The notes under the pieces: generated by a model
Told to the model about the DNA's origin: nothing
Seen by the model: only the letters and a program-made list of their open reading frames with translations
Databases searched by the model: none
In this document: one piece after another, positions 20,582-29,890 of the stretch
How positions within the stretch are numbered: position 1 is the stretch's first letter
Layout: every line of letters begins with the position of its first letter
Source: Sphingopyxis lindanitolerans
Lineage (GTDB): Bacteria > Pseudomonadota > Alphaproteobacteria > Sphingomonadales > Sphingomonadaceae
Length of the DNA: 64,000 nt
Direction: 5' to 3'
Assembly: GCF_002993885.1 (NCBI RefSeq)
Contig: NZ_CM009578.1
Location: 995,251-1,059,250, forward strand
Position numbers and translations under genes: made by a program

Positions 20582-23380
20582 CTAAGGCTTCAGCCCGAAC
20601 CGTGCATAATCGCGCTCGATCGACGGCGACATCCGGCGTGCGATCGCGAGGTCGGCGGCGGCGTCCGACGCGCGCCCGGCCCGCTTGTAGACGATCGCGC
20701 GAAGGAAACGGCTTGACCCCATAGCCGGCACCTGGAGCAGCGCGGCGTCGAGATCGCGCAGCGCATCCTCGTCGCGCCCCATGCGCATCCAGACGAGCGC
20801 GCGGCTGTCGAGGATCGCGGCGCTGCTGTCGCTGAGTTCCATCGCCGACGTGCAATCCTTGAGCGCGGTATCGAGCGCGACGTTGCGCGTCGCCTTGATC
20901 CAGCAGCGCTGGTTCAGCATCGCCGGATTGCCCGGCTTGGCCGCGATCACCGCGTCGAGTTCGGCGATCGCGGCCTGCGCGTCGCCATATTCGCCGACCA
21001 GCGCCGCCTTCATCACGCGATAATCGTCGCGCGTCTTGCCGCCCAGCGCGATCCGCTCGTCGAACATCTTCGTCGCCGCGGCGACGTCGCCGCGCTCGGC
21101 GGTCAGGTTGGCGACGGTCGATATCGCGGCGATCGACGACGGGTCGAGCTTGCGCGCCTCCTCGGCATCGGCCAGCGCGCCGGCGCTGTCGCCCATCTCG
21201 CGCCGCGCCGAAGCGCGCGCCAGATAGGCATCGGCCGACGGCAACAGCGCGATCTGCCGCGTCAGCATCGCCGCCGCGCCCTTGTAATCGCCGATTCCCC
21301 GCTGGAACGACGCGCTGCTGGTCAGCGCGGTGATATTTTCCTCGTCGGCCTCGGCGGCTTGTTTCTTGTAGATGGTCTCGATCGCGTCGAGCTGCGAGCG
21401 CGAGGCCGCCTGCGCCAGGTTCCAGCGCCGCGTCGCGGTGTCGGGCGCGACGAGGCGCGGGGTGCGGGCAAGGAGCGTCGCCACCCTGTCGCGCTCGGCC
21501 GCCACCCCGGCCGCCGGAATCTCGACGCCCGAGGAGGTCAGCATCTCGTCGACGGTGACCATGCCGTCGGCCAGCGTCACCGACCGATCGACGTCATAAC
21601 CGGCAAGGCGATCGTCCAGCGGCGCCACACCGTCGATCGTATAGCCGCGCCCGCCATCGGGCAGCTTGATGCGCAGCCGATAGCGCGCGCGGTCGGGCGC
21701 CGGGGTCGCGACCGGGATATCGGCCCACGCGGCGCGGGCGCGGTCGGGTTCGAACGAAATCAGGTCGGGCACGCGCGAAATCCAGCGCTCGGTGCGCAGA
21801 TCCTGGCGTTCCCACCCCGATCCGAACACGCCGCGCGCCTTGACCGTCACGCTGCCGTCGGCGGTATCGGGGGTCGCGGTCAGCGTGCCATATTGCGCCT
21901 CGCCGACATAATGGCCGAGGAATTGTTCATACAGCTGGCGCGCTTCCTTCGGCCCGAGCTGCGACCCCGCCAGCGTCAGCAAATTGGCGAGCTGGCCGCG
22001 CACGACCATGTCGAGATCGATCACCGACGGCAGGTCGATGCTGGTGCTTTCGTCGGCCACGATCTGAAGGTCGATGGCGGGCCGCGCCGGGGCGTGCAGC
22101 GCGATCTTCACCGGCTCGGCGCCCTCGGCGCGGACCGGCAGCACATAGCCGAGCGCGGGGGTATCGCGAATGTCGCCCAGCCGGGTGCCGAGCATCGTCC
22201 CGTCGAGCCACAGGCTGTCGCCGCCGATCGTCGCATGCACCAGCACATGGTTGAAGGCGAGCGCGCTCGGCACGCGCGACGGCACCATGTCGCCAAGCGA
22301 AGCGTGCGCCATCACCGGCTCGGCGTCGATCTTCATCGCACGCAGCAGCGCCAGCAACAGCAGCGTCTTGGCCTTGCAGTCGCCATAGCGCACGTCCCAC
22401 GTCCTGGCGGGCGGCTGCGGCACATAATTGCCGCCGTCCATCCCGACCGCGAGATAGCGGATCTTGTCCTGCACCAGTTGCAGCGCCATCGCCGCGCGCT
22501 GCACCGGGTCGTCGGTCGCCGCCATGATCGTGGCGACCTCGCCCGCCAGCGGACTGCCCGCCGCGATCGTGCCCTCGGTCGCATAGAGCGGCGCCATCAC
22601 CTTCGACACATCGGTCCAGCTCGTAAAGGTCGACGCCTCGATGATCGGCAGCCGCTGATAGCGGACCGGCGCGTCGTTCGGCAGTTCGGTCGGCTTGGGC
22701 AGCGGCAGCGCGACCGGCAGCTCCATGAAATCGCCGTTTCGCCGCGCCTTGGGCTCGGCGCCGTTCGCCAATATCTTCCACCGCGTCGCTTCGTCGGCGC
22801 GCCACGAGAGCTTGTATCCCGCCTGCGCGATCCGCACCGGTTCGGCGATCAGCGGCATCGTCGCCTGCGCCCGCCCGCCGAGCGCGCCGTCCTTGATCGT
22901 CGTCGACATGCGCAGCCGCAATATGTCCCCGGCGCGCAGCCCCTCGACCGGCAGCGTCGCCGACAGGATGCCGGTCAGCTCGCGCTGTTCGAGCGATTGC
23001 TCGCGGCGCAGCACGGTGAATTTCTGCCCGCCCGCCAGCGCGTCGATTTCCACCCCGTCGCGCAGGATCGCCAGTTGGTGGATGATCAGGTCGCCCTTGT
23101 CGGGCGCCCAGGCGACGGTGATATTGCTATATTGCGACAGTTCTTCGGGGGTGCTGAGCTTGATCGCGGTGTCGGCATAATTCCACACCGTGGCGCCGTC
23201 GATGCGCTGCTGGAAATCGAGCACTGCGATCCCGCCGGTCACATTTTGCGGATCGGCCAGCTTGGCCGGGGTGATCCACGCCGGCGCCGGTTCATAGAGC
23301 GGCTGCTCGCCCGCCATCGCCACGCTCGCCGGCGCGACCAGCATCGTCGCCGCCAGCGCCAACCGCCCCCATCGGGTCAT
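20582..23380 (-). CDS. Exported DUF3857/transglutaminase-like protein with TPR repeats
   Basis: 932 residues. Signal peptide (MTRWGRLALAATMLVAPASV ending Ala-Met-Ala), an N-terminal DUF3857 region (about 50-200), a transglutaminase-like core with Cys335 (RYGDCKAK), His378 (FNHVLVHA) and Asp393 (LWLDGT) as a complete catalytic triad, a beta-rich region, and about five TPR repeats from roughly 690 to the end (QRGIGDYKGAAAMLTRQIAL). Family members are periplasmic or secreted; substrates are unknown. The intact triad suggests a cysteine protease or transglutaminase-like activity. The start at 23380 follows AGGGGGATGAAGCG. The frame stays open upstream into the permease gene, but this is not coding. 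Confidence 0.9.
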   Translation of the reverse strand: MTRWGRLALAATMLVAPASVAMAGEQPLYEPAPAWITPAKLADPQNVTGGIAVLDFQQRIDGATVWNYADTAIKLSTPEELSQYSNITVAWAPDKGDLIIHQLAILRDGVEIDALAGGQKFTVLRREQSLEQRELTGILSATLPVEGLRAGDILRLRMSTTIKDGALGGRAQATMPLIAEPVRIAQAGYKLSWRADEATRWKILANGAEPKARRNGDFMELPVALPLPKPTELPNDAPVRYQRLPIIEASTFTSWTDVSKVMAPLYATEGTIAAGSPLAGEVATIMAATDDPVQRAAMALQLVQDKIRYLAVGMDGGNYVPQPPARTWDVRYGDCKAKTLLLLALLRAMKIDAEPVMAHASLGDMVPSRVPSALAFNHVLVHATIGGDSLWLDGTMLGTRLGDIRDTPALGYVLPVRAEGAEPVKIALHAPARPAIDLQIVADESTSIDLPSVIDLDMVVRGQLANLLTLAGSQLGPKEARQLYEQFLGHYVGEAQYGTLTATPDTADGSVTVKARGVFGSGWERQDLRTERWISRVPDLISFEPDRARAAWADIPVATPAPDRARYRLRIKLPDGGRGYTIDGVAPLDDRLAGYDVDRSVTLADGMVTVDEMLTSSGVEIPAAGVAAERDRVATLLARTPRLVAPDTATRRWNLAQAASRSQLDAIETIYKKQAAEADEENITALTSSASFQRGIGDYKGAAAMLTRQIALLPSADAYLARASARREMGDSAGALADAEEARKLDPSSIAAISTVANLTAERGDVAAATKMFDERIALGGKTRDDYRVMKAALVGEYGDAQAAIAELDAVIAAKPGNPAMLNQRCWIKATRNVALDTALKDCTSAMELSDSSAAILDSRALVWMRMGRDEDALRDLDAALLQVPAMGSSRFLRAIVYKRAGRASDAAADLAIARRMSPSIERDYARFGLKP

Positions 23381-23472
23381 CGCTTCATCCCCCTGTCCCT
23401 CTGCCCTTCGCCTTGCCTGCATGGGCAAGGTGTTCAATGCAACCGCTTTTGGTGCCGCAATGCGCCCGTTGG

Positions 23473-24870
23473 TCAGGTCGCGACGGCGTTGCGCCGGGCA
23501 TAGAGGAAATAGACGGCAAGCCCGGCGACGTTCCAGATGCCGAACCAGGTCTGCGTCTTTACCGGCAGGCTGAGGAAGAGGTAGAAGCAGCCGAGCACCG
23601 CGATGGTGCCGATGACCCACGGCATCGGCGCGCGAAAGGTGCGCGGCGCTTGCGGAGCACGGACACGCATGATCAACATGCACACCGACACCGCGGTGAA
23701 GGCGGCGAGCGTCCCCGCATTGGCGAGCGCCGCCAGTTCGTCGAGCGGGATGAAGCCGGCGAGGATCGCGACGACGATCGCGGTAAAGATGGTGATCCGC
23801 ACCGGCGTCCCGCGCGCCGACAGCTTGGCGAGGCTGGCCGGGAGCAGGCCGTCGCGCGCCATGGTGAAGAAGATGCGGCTTTGCCCGAAGAAAAAGGCGA
23901 GGATGACGGTCGGCAGCGCGACGACCGCCGAAATGCCCAGATATTGCGCGGCGCGCGCCTGCCCCAGTTCGCGCAGGATCAGCGCCAGCGGTTCGGGGCT
24001 GTTGGCGAAGCGGCTGTAGGAAACGGCGCCGACCGCCGCGACCGCGACCGCGATATAGATGATGACGCAGGCGATCATCGATCCGACGATCCCGATCTTG
24101 AGGTCGCGGTCGGGATTTTTCGTTTCCTCGGCCGCGGTCGCGATCGCGTCGAAGCCATAGAAAGCGAAGAAGATGATCGCCGCCGCCGCCATCACCCCGC
24201 GCTCGACCCCGTCGGCCCCCATATGCTTGGCAAAGCCATAGGGGCTGAACGGCTCCAGATTGGCGGCGTTGAAGGCGGGCAGCGCCACCGCGACGAACAC
24301 GACCAGCGCGGCGATCTTCACCAGCACCAGGATCGCGTTCACCGTCGCGCTTTCGCGGGTGCCGAAGAGCAGCATCCCGGCGACGACCGCGATGATCGCG
24401 ACCGCCGGCAGGTTGACGATGCCGCCAAGCTCCGGCCCCTGCATCAGCGTCATCGGCACGTCGGCCCAGGCGTGCAGCAAGGGCGCGGCATAGCCCGACC
24501 AGCCGACCGCGACCGCGCTCACCACCAGCGAATATTCGAGGATCAGGCTCCACCCCACGACCCAGGCGATCAGCTCGCCGATCACCACATAGCTATAGGT
24601 ATAGGCGCTGCCCGACGCGGGGATCATCGTCGCCATCTCGGCATAGGCGAGCGCCGCGCAGGCGCAGATCAGCCCCGCGACGACAAAGGACAGGATCACC
24701 GCCGGCCCCGCCTTGTCGGCGCCGACGCCGATCAGCGTCAAAATGCCGGTGCCGACGATCGCCCCGACCCCCAGCGCGACCAGATGCGGCCAGCTCAGCG
24801 TCCGCGCGAGCCCGTGGCCGTGCGGCTGGTCCCGAACGATGATCTTGCGGCGCAGCAGGCTGTCGGACAT
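23473..24870 (-). CDS. APC family amino-acid permease
   Basis: 465 residues with about 12 transmembrane helices. The first helix carries the substrate-binding loop GVGAIVGTGILTLIGVGAD, typical of the cationic amino-acid transporter (CAT/YfnA-like) branch of the amino acid-polyamine-organocation superfamily. EYSLVVSAVAVGWSGY and FFAFYGFDAIATAAEETKNP are further family marks. It lies in the inner membrane and takes up amino acids with protons; the exact substrate cannot be read. It is upstream of the transglutaminase gene on the same strand, with a 92-bp gap. It probably has its own promoter. Confidence 0.92.
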   Translation of the reverse strand: MSDSLLRRKIIVRDQPHGHGLARTLSWPHLVALGVGAIVGTGILTLIGVGADKAGPAVILSFVVAGLICACAALAYAEMATMIPASGSAYTYSYVVIGELIAWVVGWSLILEYSLVVSAVAVGWSGYAAPLLHAWADVPMTLMQGPELGGIVNLPAVAIIAVVAGMLLFGTRESATVNAILVLVKIAALVVFVAVALPAFNAANLEPFSPYGFAKHMGADGVERGVMAAAAIIFFAFYGFDAIATAAEETKNPDRDLKIGIVGSMIACVIIYIAVAVAAVGAVSYSRFANSPEPLALILRELGQARAAQYLGISAVVALPTVILAFFFGQSRIFFTMARDGLLPASLAKLSARGTPVRITIFTAIVVAILAGFIPLDELAALANAGTLAAFTAVSVCMLIMRVRAPQAPRTFRAPMPWVIGTIAVLGCFYLFLSLPVKTQTWFGIWNVAGLAVYFLYARRNAVAT

Positions 24871-24974
24871 GCGGTGGCTCCCCCTGGTCTTTGCGCTGCT
24901 TGTAAGGGAGTGATGCGTCAGCGCAAGATAACAACAAGGGTTGTCTGGGAACGGGAAGCGCCGGTTTCTTCATC

Positions 24975-25005
24975 CCCTCCTCTGAAGAGGAGGGGTTTAT
25001 CGGCG
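24975..25005. repeat. Short palindromic repeat
   Basis: CCCCTCCTCTGAAGAGGAGGGG, a compact GC hairpin between the permease gene and phhB. It resembles the left half of the repeat between rpoB and rpoC. Confidence 0.6.
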
Positions 25006-25026
25006 GTCGCTTCCTGCCGTCTGCCG

Positions 25027-25314
25027 TCAGAGCAGTCCCTCGATCGCCTCCGCCAGCTTCGCGTCGCGCGCCGACAATCCGTCCGCGTCGTGCGTCGTCA
25101 GCAGGATGTCGACGCGGTTATAGACGTTCGACCATTCGGGATGATGGTCCATCTTTTCGGCAAGGATCGCGACGCTGGTCATGAAGCCGAACGCCTGCGC
25201 GAAATCGTCGAACTGGAACCGCCGGGTCATCGCATCGCGCGCGGGCTCGTGCGCCCATTCGGGAAAGCGGGCGAACAGCGCCGCGCGCTCGGCATCGTCG
25301 AGTTTCCGGACCAT
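25027..25314 (-). CDS. phhB: Pterin-4a-carbinolamine dehydratase
   Basis: 95 residues, the full length of the family. It dehydrates 4a-hydroxytetrahydropterin, recycling the cofactor of phenylalanine hydroxylase; in many bacteria it also acts in pterin metabolism. The conserved block [19 protein letters not shown] then [14 protein letters not shown] carries the catalytic histidines. The ATG at 25314 follows GGGAGAAAAG. The frame is open far upstream, but only this part is conserved. No phenylalanine hydroxylase gene is in the window. Confidence 0.92.
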   Translation of the reverse strand: MVRKLDDAERAALFARFPEWAHEPARDAMTRRFQFDDFAQAFGFMTSVAILAEKMDHHPEWSNVYNRVDILLTTHDADGLSARDAKLAEAIEGLL

Positions 25315-25365
25315 CTCTTTTCTCCCGCTGGTCAATCCCTGCCCGCCGCCATAAGGAAGGGCGCG

Positions 25366-25797
25366 ATGAGCGACAAGAGTGCCTTTCCCCCCGATCTGTC
25401 CGGCGCCTGGACCGGCAGCGCTCCCGACGCCGACGCGATCTTCGCGATGGCCGAGGCGGCGCTCGAAACGCTGCCCGCGGTGTTCAAGCCGCATATCGAG
25501 GGCGTCGTCCTCGCCGTCGAGGAATTCGCCGACAACGAAATGCTCGCTTCGCTCGGCATCGACCATCCCTACGACCTCACCGGCCTCTACGAAGGGCGCC
25601 CGCTGACCGAGCGCAGCATCGACCACAGCGGCGGCATGCCCGACCGGGTGACGCTCTATCGCATCCCCATCCTCGTCGAATGGATCGAGGAGGGCGAGCG
25701 GCTCGATGGGCTGGTGCGCCATGTGCTGGTCCACGAGATCGGCCATCATTTCGGCTTTTCCGACGACGATATGCACGCGCTCGAGGCTATGGCGTGA
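25366..25797 (+). CDS. Small zincin-like metallopeptidase family protein
   Basis: 143 residues of the short zincin family (PF06262, TTHA0227-like). The C-terminal motif [13 protein letters not shown] holds His123, Glu124, His127 and an Asp around 133, the metal-binding HExxHxxGxxD. There is no signal peptide, so it is cytoplasmic. Family members have the metzincin fold, but substrates are unknown. AAGGAAGGG precedes the ATG. Its stop overlaps the GTG of ccmA, so it is the first gene of the ccmAB operon. Confidence 0.9.
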   Translation: MSDKSAFPPDLSGAWTGSAPDADAIFAMAEAALETLPAVFKPHIEGVVLAVEEFADNEMLASLGIDHPYDLTGLYEGRPLTERSIDHSGGMPDRVTLYRIPILVEWIEEGERLDGLVRHVLVHEIGHHFGFSDDDMHALEAMA

Positions 25798-26405
25798 GCG
25801 CGCCTCCGCGCGCGGGGGGCGTGAGCGAGCTTCTGCGGCTCGACCGGGTGGCGTGCATCCGCGGCGACCGGCTGCTGTTCGAGGGGCTGTCGCTGGCGCT
25901 GGCGCGCGGCGATGCGCTCTGGCTGCGCGGGCCGAACGGCGCGGGCAAGTCGAGCCTGATCCGCCTCGTCGCCGGGCTGCTCCGCCCCGCCGCGGGAACG
26001 GTCGAGCACCGCGAGCGCGTGGCGCTGATCGACGAAGCGGCGGCGCTCGACGCCGAACTCCCCTTGCGCCGCGCGCTCGATGTCTGGGCGCGGATCGATA
26101 CCGTCGACGGCCAGGCGGTGACCCGCGCGATGGCCGACATGGCGCTGGCGCCGCTCGCCGAAGTGCCGGTGGCGATGCTGTCGACCGGCCAGCGCAAGCG
26201 CGCCGCGATGGCGCGGGTGATCGCCAGCGGCGCGCCGATCTGGCTGCTCGACGAGCCCGCGAACGGCATGGACGACGCTGCGCAGGCGCGGCTGGTGGCG
26301 GCGATCGCGCGCCACCGCGCCAATGGCGGCGCGGTGCTGCTGGCGTCACATTTTGCGCTGGGGATCGATGATCTGGCCGAGTTGGATATGGGGGCGCTGG
26401 CGTGA
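25794..26405 (+). CDS. ccmA: Haem exporter ATP-binding protein CcmA
   Basis: ATPase of the CcmABCD complex, which releases haem-loaded CcmE during cytochrome c maturation. It has Walker [10 protein letters not shown], signature [10 protein letters not shown] and Walker [12 protein letters not shown], the last with the Asn-Gly variant typical of CcmA. At about 200 residues it is short for an ABC ATPase, as expected. The GTG at 25794 overlaps the upstream stop (GTGA) with GAGG seven bases before it; a second GTG at 25821 (VSELLRLDR) would give a more standard N-terminus. A repeat separates it from ccmB. Confidence 0.92.
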   Translation: MSAPPRAGGVSELLRLDRVACIRGDRLLFEGLSLALARGDALWLRGPNGAGKSSLIRLVAGLLRPAAGTVEHRERVALIDEAAALDAELPLRRALDVWARIDTVDGQAVTRAMADMALAPLAEVPVAMLSTGQRKRAAMARVIASGAPIWLLDEPANGMDDAAQARLVAAIARHRANGGAVLLASHFALGIDDLAELDMGALA

Positions 26406-26411
26406 TCCGGT

Positions 26412-26515
26412 TCCCGTCATTGCGAGCGGAGCGAAGCAATCTCCAGCCATCGGCCTTGCGCATGGTCGATGGCTGGAGATTGCTTCGTCGCTACGCTCCT
26501 CGCAATGACGGAGGC
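26412..26515. repeat. Palindromic repeat, family C, inside the ccmAB operon
   Basis: GTCATTGCGAGCGGAGCGAA and GCAATCTCCAGCCATCG pair with CGATGGCTGGAGATTGC and CTCCTCGCAATGAC. It forms a hairpin of about 100 bp between ccmA and ccmB. There is no T-run. A second copy separates ccmF and ccmE. Confidence 0.85.
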
Positions 26516-26520
26516 GTGCA

Positions 26521-27168
26521 ATGACCGCGCTGATCGCGCTCTTCTGGCGCGACCTTCGGCGCGCGTGGGGCAGCGGGGCGCTGTGGCTACCGGTGCTGTT
26601 CTTCCTGCTCGTCGCGACTGCCTTTCCCTTTGCGGTCGGCCCCGACGCACCCTTGCTCGCACGGACGGGCGGCGGGATGATCTGGGTCGCGGCGCTGCTC
26701 GCGGCGTTGCTGCCGATCGACCGCCTCGTCCGCCCCGACCGCGAGGCGGGGGTGCTCGACCAGCTCGCGGTGCGCGGCTTCGCCGACGAAGTGATTGCCG
26801 CGATCAAGATCGCCGCCCACGCGATCGGCTTCGGCCTGCCGCTGCTGATCGCGCTGCTCCCCGCCGCCGCTCTCCTCGCGCAGGATGCCGCGCGCGTCGA
26901 AACGCTGGCGACCGGGCTGCTGATCGCGATCCCGGCGCTGGCCTCGCTCGCGGTGCTGAGCGCGGCGCTGACCGCGAATTTGAAAGGCGGCAGCGCGATC
27001 GGCGGGCTGCTCGTCCTGCCGCTCGCGGTGCCGCTGCTGATCTTCGGCGCCGGGATGCTCGACCCGTCGGGGCGCGGGGCGGTGAAACTGCTGTCGGCGG
27101 CGAGTCTGTTGCTGACGGTGATCGGTCCGTTTGCGGCGGGGGCAGCGCTCAGGGGGCTGCGGGAATAG
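26521..27168 (+). CDS. ccmB: Haem exporter permease CcmB
   Basis: 215 residues with six hydrophobic helices. The opening MTALIALFWRDLRRAWGSG, then LWLPVLFFLLVATAFPFAVG, is characteristic of CcmB. It is the inner-membrane permease of the CcmABCD complex. The gene lies 115 bp after ccmA because of the inserted repeat, yet it is still read in the same direction. The remaining ccm genes are 12 kb away at 39.2-44.4 kb on the other strand. Confidence 0.93.
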   Translation: MTALIALFWRDLRRAWGSGALWLPVLFFLLVATAFPFAVGPDAPLLARTGGGMIWVAALLAALLPIDRLVRPDREAGVLDQLAVRGFADEVIAAIKIAAHAIGFGLPLLIALLPAAALLAQDAARVETLATGLLIAIPALASLAVLSAALTANLKGGSAIGGLLVLPLAVPLLIFGAGMLDPSGRGAVKLLSAASLLLTVIGPFAAGAALRGLRE

Positions 27169-27173
27169 CGGCT

Positions 27174-27326
27174 TTCGACCGGAAGGCGACATCTCTTTCA
27201 TCGTCACCCTGAACTTGTTTCAGGGTCCATGGCCGGACGTCTCCTTCAGCGCGGCGCTGGACGAGAACTCAGGCCATGGATGCTGAAACGAGTTCAGCAT
27301 GACGAGGTTTAAAGCCTGCAATCGAC
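27174..27326. repeat. Dispersed repeat family B, second long copy
   Basis: Near-identical to 1688-1847 and in the same orientation, including CTTTCATCGTCACCCTGAAC, the GGACGTCTCCTTCAGCGCGG centre and GAGGTTTAAAGCCTGCAATC. It directly abuts an inverted copy of family A, giving a composite of about 325 bp that fills the gap between ccmB and rplA. Confidence 0.9.
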
Positions 27327-27500
27327 TGATTGCGGACGGCTGCTCTCCCCTCCCGCGGGCGGGAGGGGATGGGGGTGGGCAGCGGCGTCGCAATGGCCCA
27401 CCCCGCTGCGGCTAGCGAACAAGTTCGCAAGTCTCGCTGCCCCTCCCGCTTGCGGGAGGGGACATCAGCGCCATCCTTCAACGTCCGCTCCCCACCCCAA
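27327..27500. repeat. Dispersed repeat family A, inverted long copy
   Basis: Reverse complement of the unit at 12566-12750 with few differences. It runs from TTGCGGACGGCTGCTCTCCC to CAACGTCCGCTCCCC. Confidence 0.9.
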
Positions 27501-27511
27501 ACAGCCCATAA

Positions 27512-27545
27512 GAAAAGGGCCGGAGTTTCCCCCGGCCCTTCCCTA
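27512..27545 (-). terminator. Terminator after rplKA
   Basis: Read on the minus strand: GGGAAGGGCCGGGGGAAAC.. CCGGCCC then TTTTCT. It is just beyond the rplA stop codon. Confidence 0.75.
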
Positions 27546-27562
27546 ATTCATCGTGCCTGAAA

Positions 27563-28261
27563 TCAGGCGCCGGTGATGTCGGCCGTATCGACCTTCACGC
27601 CCGGGCCCATCGACGACGACAGCGCGATCTTGCGGACATATTTGCCCTTGGCGCCGGCGGGCCGGGCCTTGACGATCGCGTCGACGAAAGCGTCGAAATT
27701 CTGGCGCAGCTTTTCCTCGCCGAACGACAGCTTGCCGATGCCGGCGTGGATGATGCCGACCTTTTCGACGCGGAATTCGATCTGGCCGCCCTTGGCGGCC
27801 TTGACCGCTTCGGCGACGTTCGGGGTGACGGTGCCCAACTTCGGGTTCGGCATCAGGCCCTTCGGACCCAGCGTCTTGCCGAGGCGGCCGACGATGCCCA
27901 TCATGTCCGGCGTCGCGATGACGCGGCCATAGTCGAGGTTGCCCGCGAGCATGTCTTCCATCAGGTCTTCGGCGCCCACCTTGTCGGCGCCGGCGGCCAG
28001 CGCCTTGTCGGCATTGTCGCCGCGCGCGAAGACCGCGACCTTGACGTCCTTGCCGGTCCCGGCGGGGAGCGTCACGACGCCGCGGACCATCTGGTCGGCG
28101 TGGCGCGGATCGACGCCGAGGTTCATCGCGATTTCGAGCGTTTCGTCGAACTTCGCCGAGGCGAGGTCGCGAATGGTCTTGATCGCTTCATCGACGCCGT
28201 GCAGCTTCAGCGCGTCGACCTTGCCCTCAAGGGCTTTCTGCTTCTTGGTCAGCTTGGTCAT
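27563..28261 (-). CDS. rplA: 50S ribosomal protein L1
   Basis: Protein of the mobile L1 stalk, also a translational repressor of its own operon in other bacteria. 232 residues beginning [20 protein letters not shown], with the [16 protein letters not shown] and [14 protein letters not shown] signatures. It starts 4 bp after rplK ends. In the common order rplJL would follow immediately; here a terminator and 8.5 kb of other genes intervene. Confidence 0.99.
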   Translation of the reverse strand: MTKLTKKQKALEGKVDALKLHGVDEAIKTIRDLASAKFDETLEIAMNLGVDPRHADQMVRGVVTLPAGTGKDVKVAVFARGDNADKALAAGADKVGAEDLMEDMLAGNLDYGRVIATPDMMGIVGRLGKTLGPKGLMPNPKLGTVTPNVAEAVKAAKGGQIEFRVEKVGIIHAGIGKLSFGEEKLRQNFDAFVDAIVKARPAGAKGKYVRKIALSSSMGPGVKVDTADITGA

Positions 28262-28265
28262 CGCT

Positions 28266-28697
28266 TCAGCCCTCCGTCACTTCGAGGCCCATCGAGCGGG
28301 CGCTGCCTTCGATGATCTTCGTCGCCTGTTCGATGTCGTTGGCGTTGAGATCCTTCATCTTGATCTCGGCGATTTCGCTGAGCTTCGAACGCGCGATCGT
28401 GCCCGCGCTGATCTTGCCCGGCTCCTTCGAACCCGTCTTCAGGTTCGCGGCCTTCTTGATCAAATAGGTCGCCGGGGGCGATTTGGTGATGAAGGTGAAG
28501 CTCTTGTCGGCGAAAACGGTGATGATGGTCGGGGTCGGCTGACCCTTTTCCATGTCGCCGGTCGCGGCGTTGAACGCCTTGCAGAATTCCATGATGTTGA
28601 CGCCGCGCTGACCCAGCGCCGGCCCGAGCGGCGGCGAGGGGTTTGCGGTCCCCGCCGGAACTTGCAGCTTGATATAGCCGCTGATCTTCTTAGCCAT
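28266..28697 (-). CDS. rplK: 50S ribosomal protein L11
   Basis: Binds 23S rRNA at the GTPase centre. 143 residues: [20 protein letters not shown] then [19 protein letters not shown], the classic L11 start; the C-terminal RNA-binding domain ends MGLEVTEG. The start at 28697 matches the family; the frame extends upstream without conservation. A promoter candidate lies 125 bp upstream, so rplKA is likely transcribed separately from secE-nusG. Confidence 0.99.
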   Translation of the reverse strand: MAKKISGYIKLQVPAGTANPSPPLGPALGQRGVNIMEFCKAFNAATGDMEKGQPTPTIITVFADKSFTFITKSPPATYLIKKAANLKTGSKEPGKISAGTIARSKLSEIAEIKMKDLNANDIEQATKIIEGSARSMGLEVTEG

Positions 28698-28820
28698 GAA
28701 TGGCCTCCTGTCTTTCTGTCGCCCCGGACCTGGTCCGGGGCTCAAAATAAGCGGTCAAGCAGAAGGGCATCACCCCTTCCTCCCGCGCGGAATCGCAACC
28801 GTGTCTGATGCGAAGCGGCG

Positions 28821-28849
28821 CCGTTAGACGGAACGGGCCGGAAATGCAA
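28821..28849 (-). promoter_or_regulatory. Candidate sigma-70 promoter of rplKA
   Basis: On the minus strand TTGCAT (28849-28844), 17-bp spacer, TAACGG (28826-28821). It lies just after the stop codon of the thioesterase gene, which explains how rplKA can be expressed despite the insertion. Confidence 0.5.
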
Positions 28850-28857
28850 TGACGAAG

Positions 28858-29790
28858 CTAAGCCGGCGGCCGATACCGCACGAGCCCTTCCTGGACGACG
28901 GTGGCGATCAGCGTGCCGTCCTGGCGATAGATGGAGCCGCGACACAGCCCGCGATCACCGCCGGTCCACGGGCTGTCCATCACGAAAACGAACCAGTCGT
29001 CGACGCGGATATCGCCGTGGAACCACATCGCATGGTCGAGGCTGGTCGAAACCAGTCCCGGCGACCAGAAATTCACCCCGTGCGGCAGCATTGCGGAGGA
29101 AAGCAGCCCCATGTCGGAGGCAAAGGCCAGAAAGCCGCGGTGGATCAGCGGATCGTCGCCGACCGGCGCCGCGGCGCGGAACCATTGATAATGCTGCGTC
29201 GCGCCCGCCGATGCGGGGGGGCGATAGCTGCGCACCTCGAACGGCCGGCGCCGCGCCATGTGGGCCAGATGCTCGTCGGAAATATGAGGGTCGGCGGCGA
29301 CGAAATCGGCAAAGTCCCAGCAGTCTTCGGGGGGTCGCAATTCGGGCATCGGCACCTGGTGCGCCAGACCCGCCGCGGGCACCTGGAACGAGGCGGTGAG
29401 GTTGAAGATCACCTTGCCGTCCTGGCGCACGACGACGCGGCGGTTCGAGAAGCTGCGCCCGTCGAAATCGCGGTGGATGCGGAAATGCAGCGGCTTGGTC
29501 TCGTCGCCGCCGCGCAGGAAATAGGCGTGGAGCGAATGGACCTGCTTGCCGGGATCGACGGTGCGCGCCGCGGCGATCATCGCCTGTGCGATCACCTGTC
29601 CGCCGAAGATGCGGTCGCGCGCCGTGGTCGCCAGCGCGGGAAAGGTGAATTCATCCTCGACACCGGGGACCGGATCGAGATCGAACAGCCGCGCGACATC
29701 GGCGACGACCATGGCGGCGGACACGCTGGCGTTGACCGCGCGCGCGCGGTCGATGCGCGCCTGTATCTGCTCTGAAGAAAATGTCGTCAC
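28858..29790 (-). CDS. tesB: Acyl-CoA thioesterase II (TesB-like)
   Basis: Hydrolyses acyl-CoA to fatty acid and CoA. About 310 residues as two hot-dog domains. Conserved segments include DRIFGGQVIAQAMIAAARTV and VHSLHAYFLRGGD in the first, and HRGFLAFASDMGLLS, STSLDHAMWFHGD and CRGSIYRQDGTLIATVVQEG in the second, containing the catalytic Asp, Thr/Ser and Gln positions. The start is uncertain: GTG at 29790 is used here; ATG 29856 falls in a palindromic repeat; ATG 29712 would be a minimal form. It sits between nusG and rplK, an unusual place. Confidence 0.9.
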   Translation of the reverse strand: MTTFSSEQIQARIDRARAVNASVSAAMVVADVARLFDLDPVPGVEDEFTFPALATTARDRIFGGQVIAQAMIAAARTVDPGKQVHSLHAYFLRGGDETKPLHFRIHRDFDGRSFSNRRVVVRQDGKVIFNLTASFQVPAAGLAHQVPMPELRPPEDCWDFADFVAADPHISDEHLAHMARRRPFEVRSYRPPASAGATQHYQWFRAAAPVGDDPLIHRGFLAFASDMGLLSSAMLPHGVNFWSPGLVSTSLDHAMWFHGDIRVDDWFVFVMDSPWTGGDRGLCRGSIYRQDGTLIATVVQEGLVRYRPPA

Positions 29791-29811
29791 AACGAAGCCC
29801 GCCCCATTTTC

Positions 29812-29885
29812 GTCGCCCCCGCGAAGGCGGGGGCCGCTGGCAAGCTTGCGCTGCACCGAACCGCGGCCCCCGCCTTCGCGGGGGT
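29812..29885. repeat. Palindromic repeat, family E
   Basis: CCCCCGCGAAGGCGGGGGCC and GGCCCCCGCCTTCGCGGGGG flank a centre of about 30 bp. It lies between nusG and the thioesterase gene, at the edge of the thioesterase 5' end. Confidence 0.85.
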
Positions 29886-29890
29886 GACGC

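Noticed and set aside
23381..24553. Upstream in-frame extension of the transglutaminase-TPR gene through the permease gene
   Set aside because: It overlaps the permease in another frame, has low-complexity Arg/Gly content, and a proper signal-peptide start exists at 23380.
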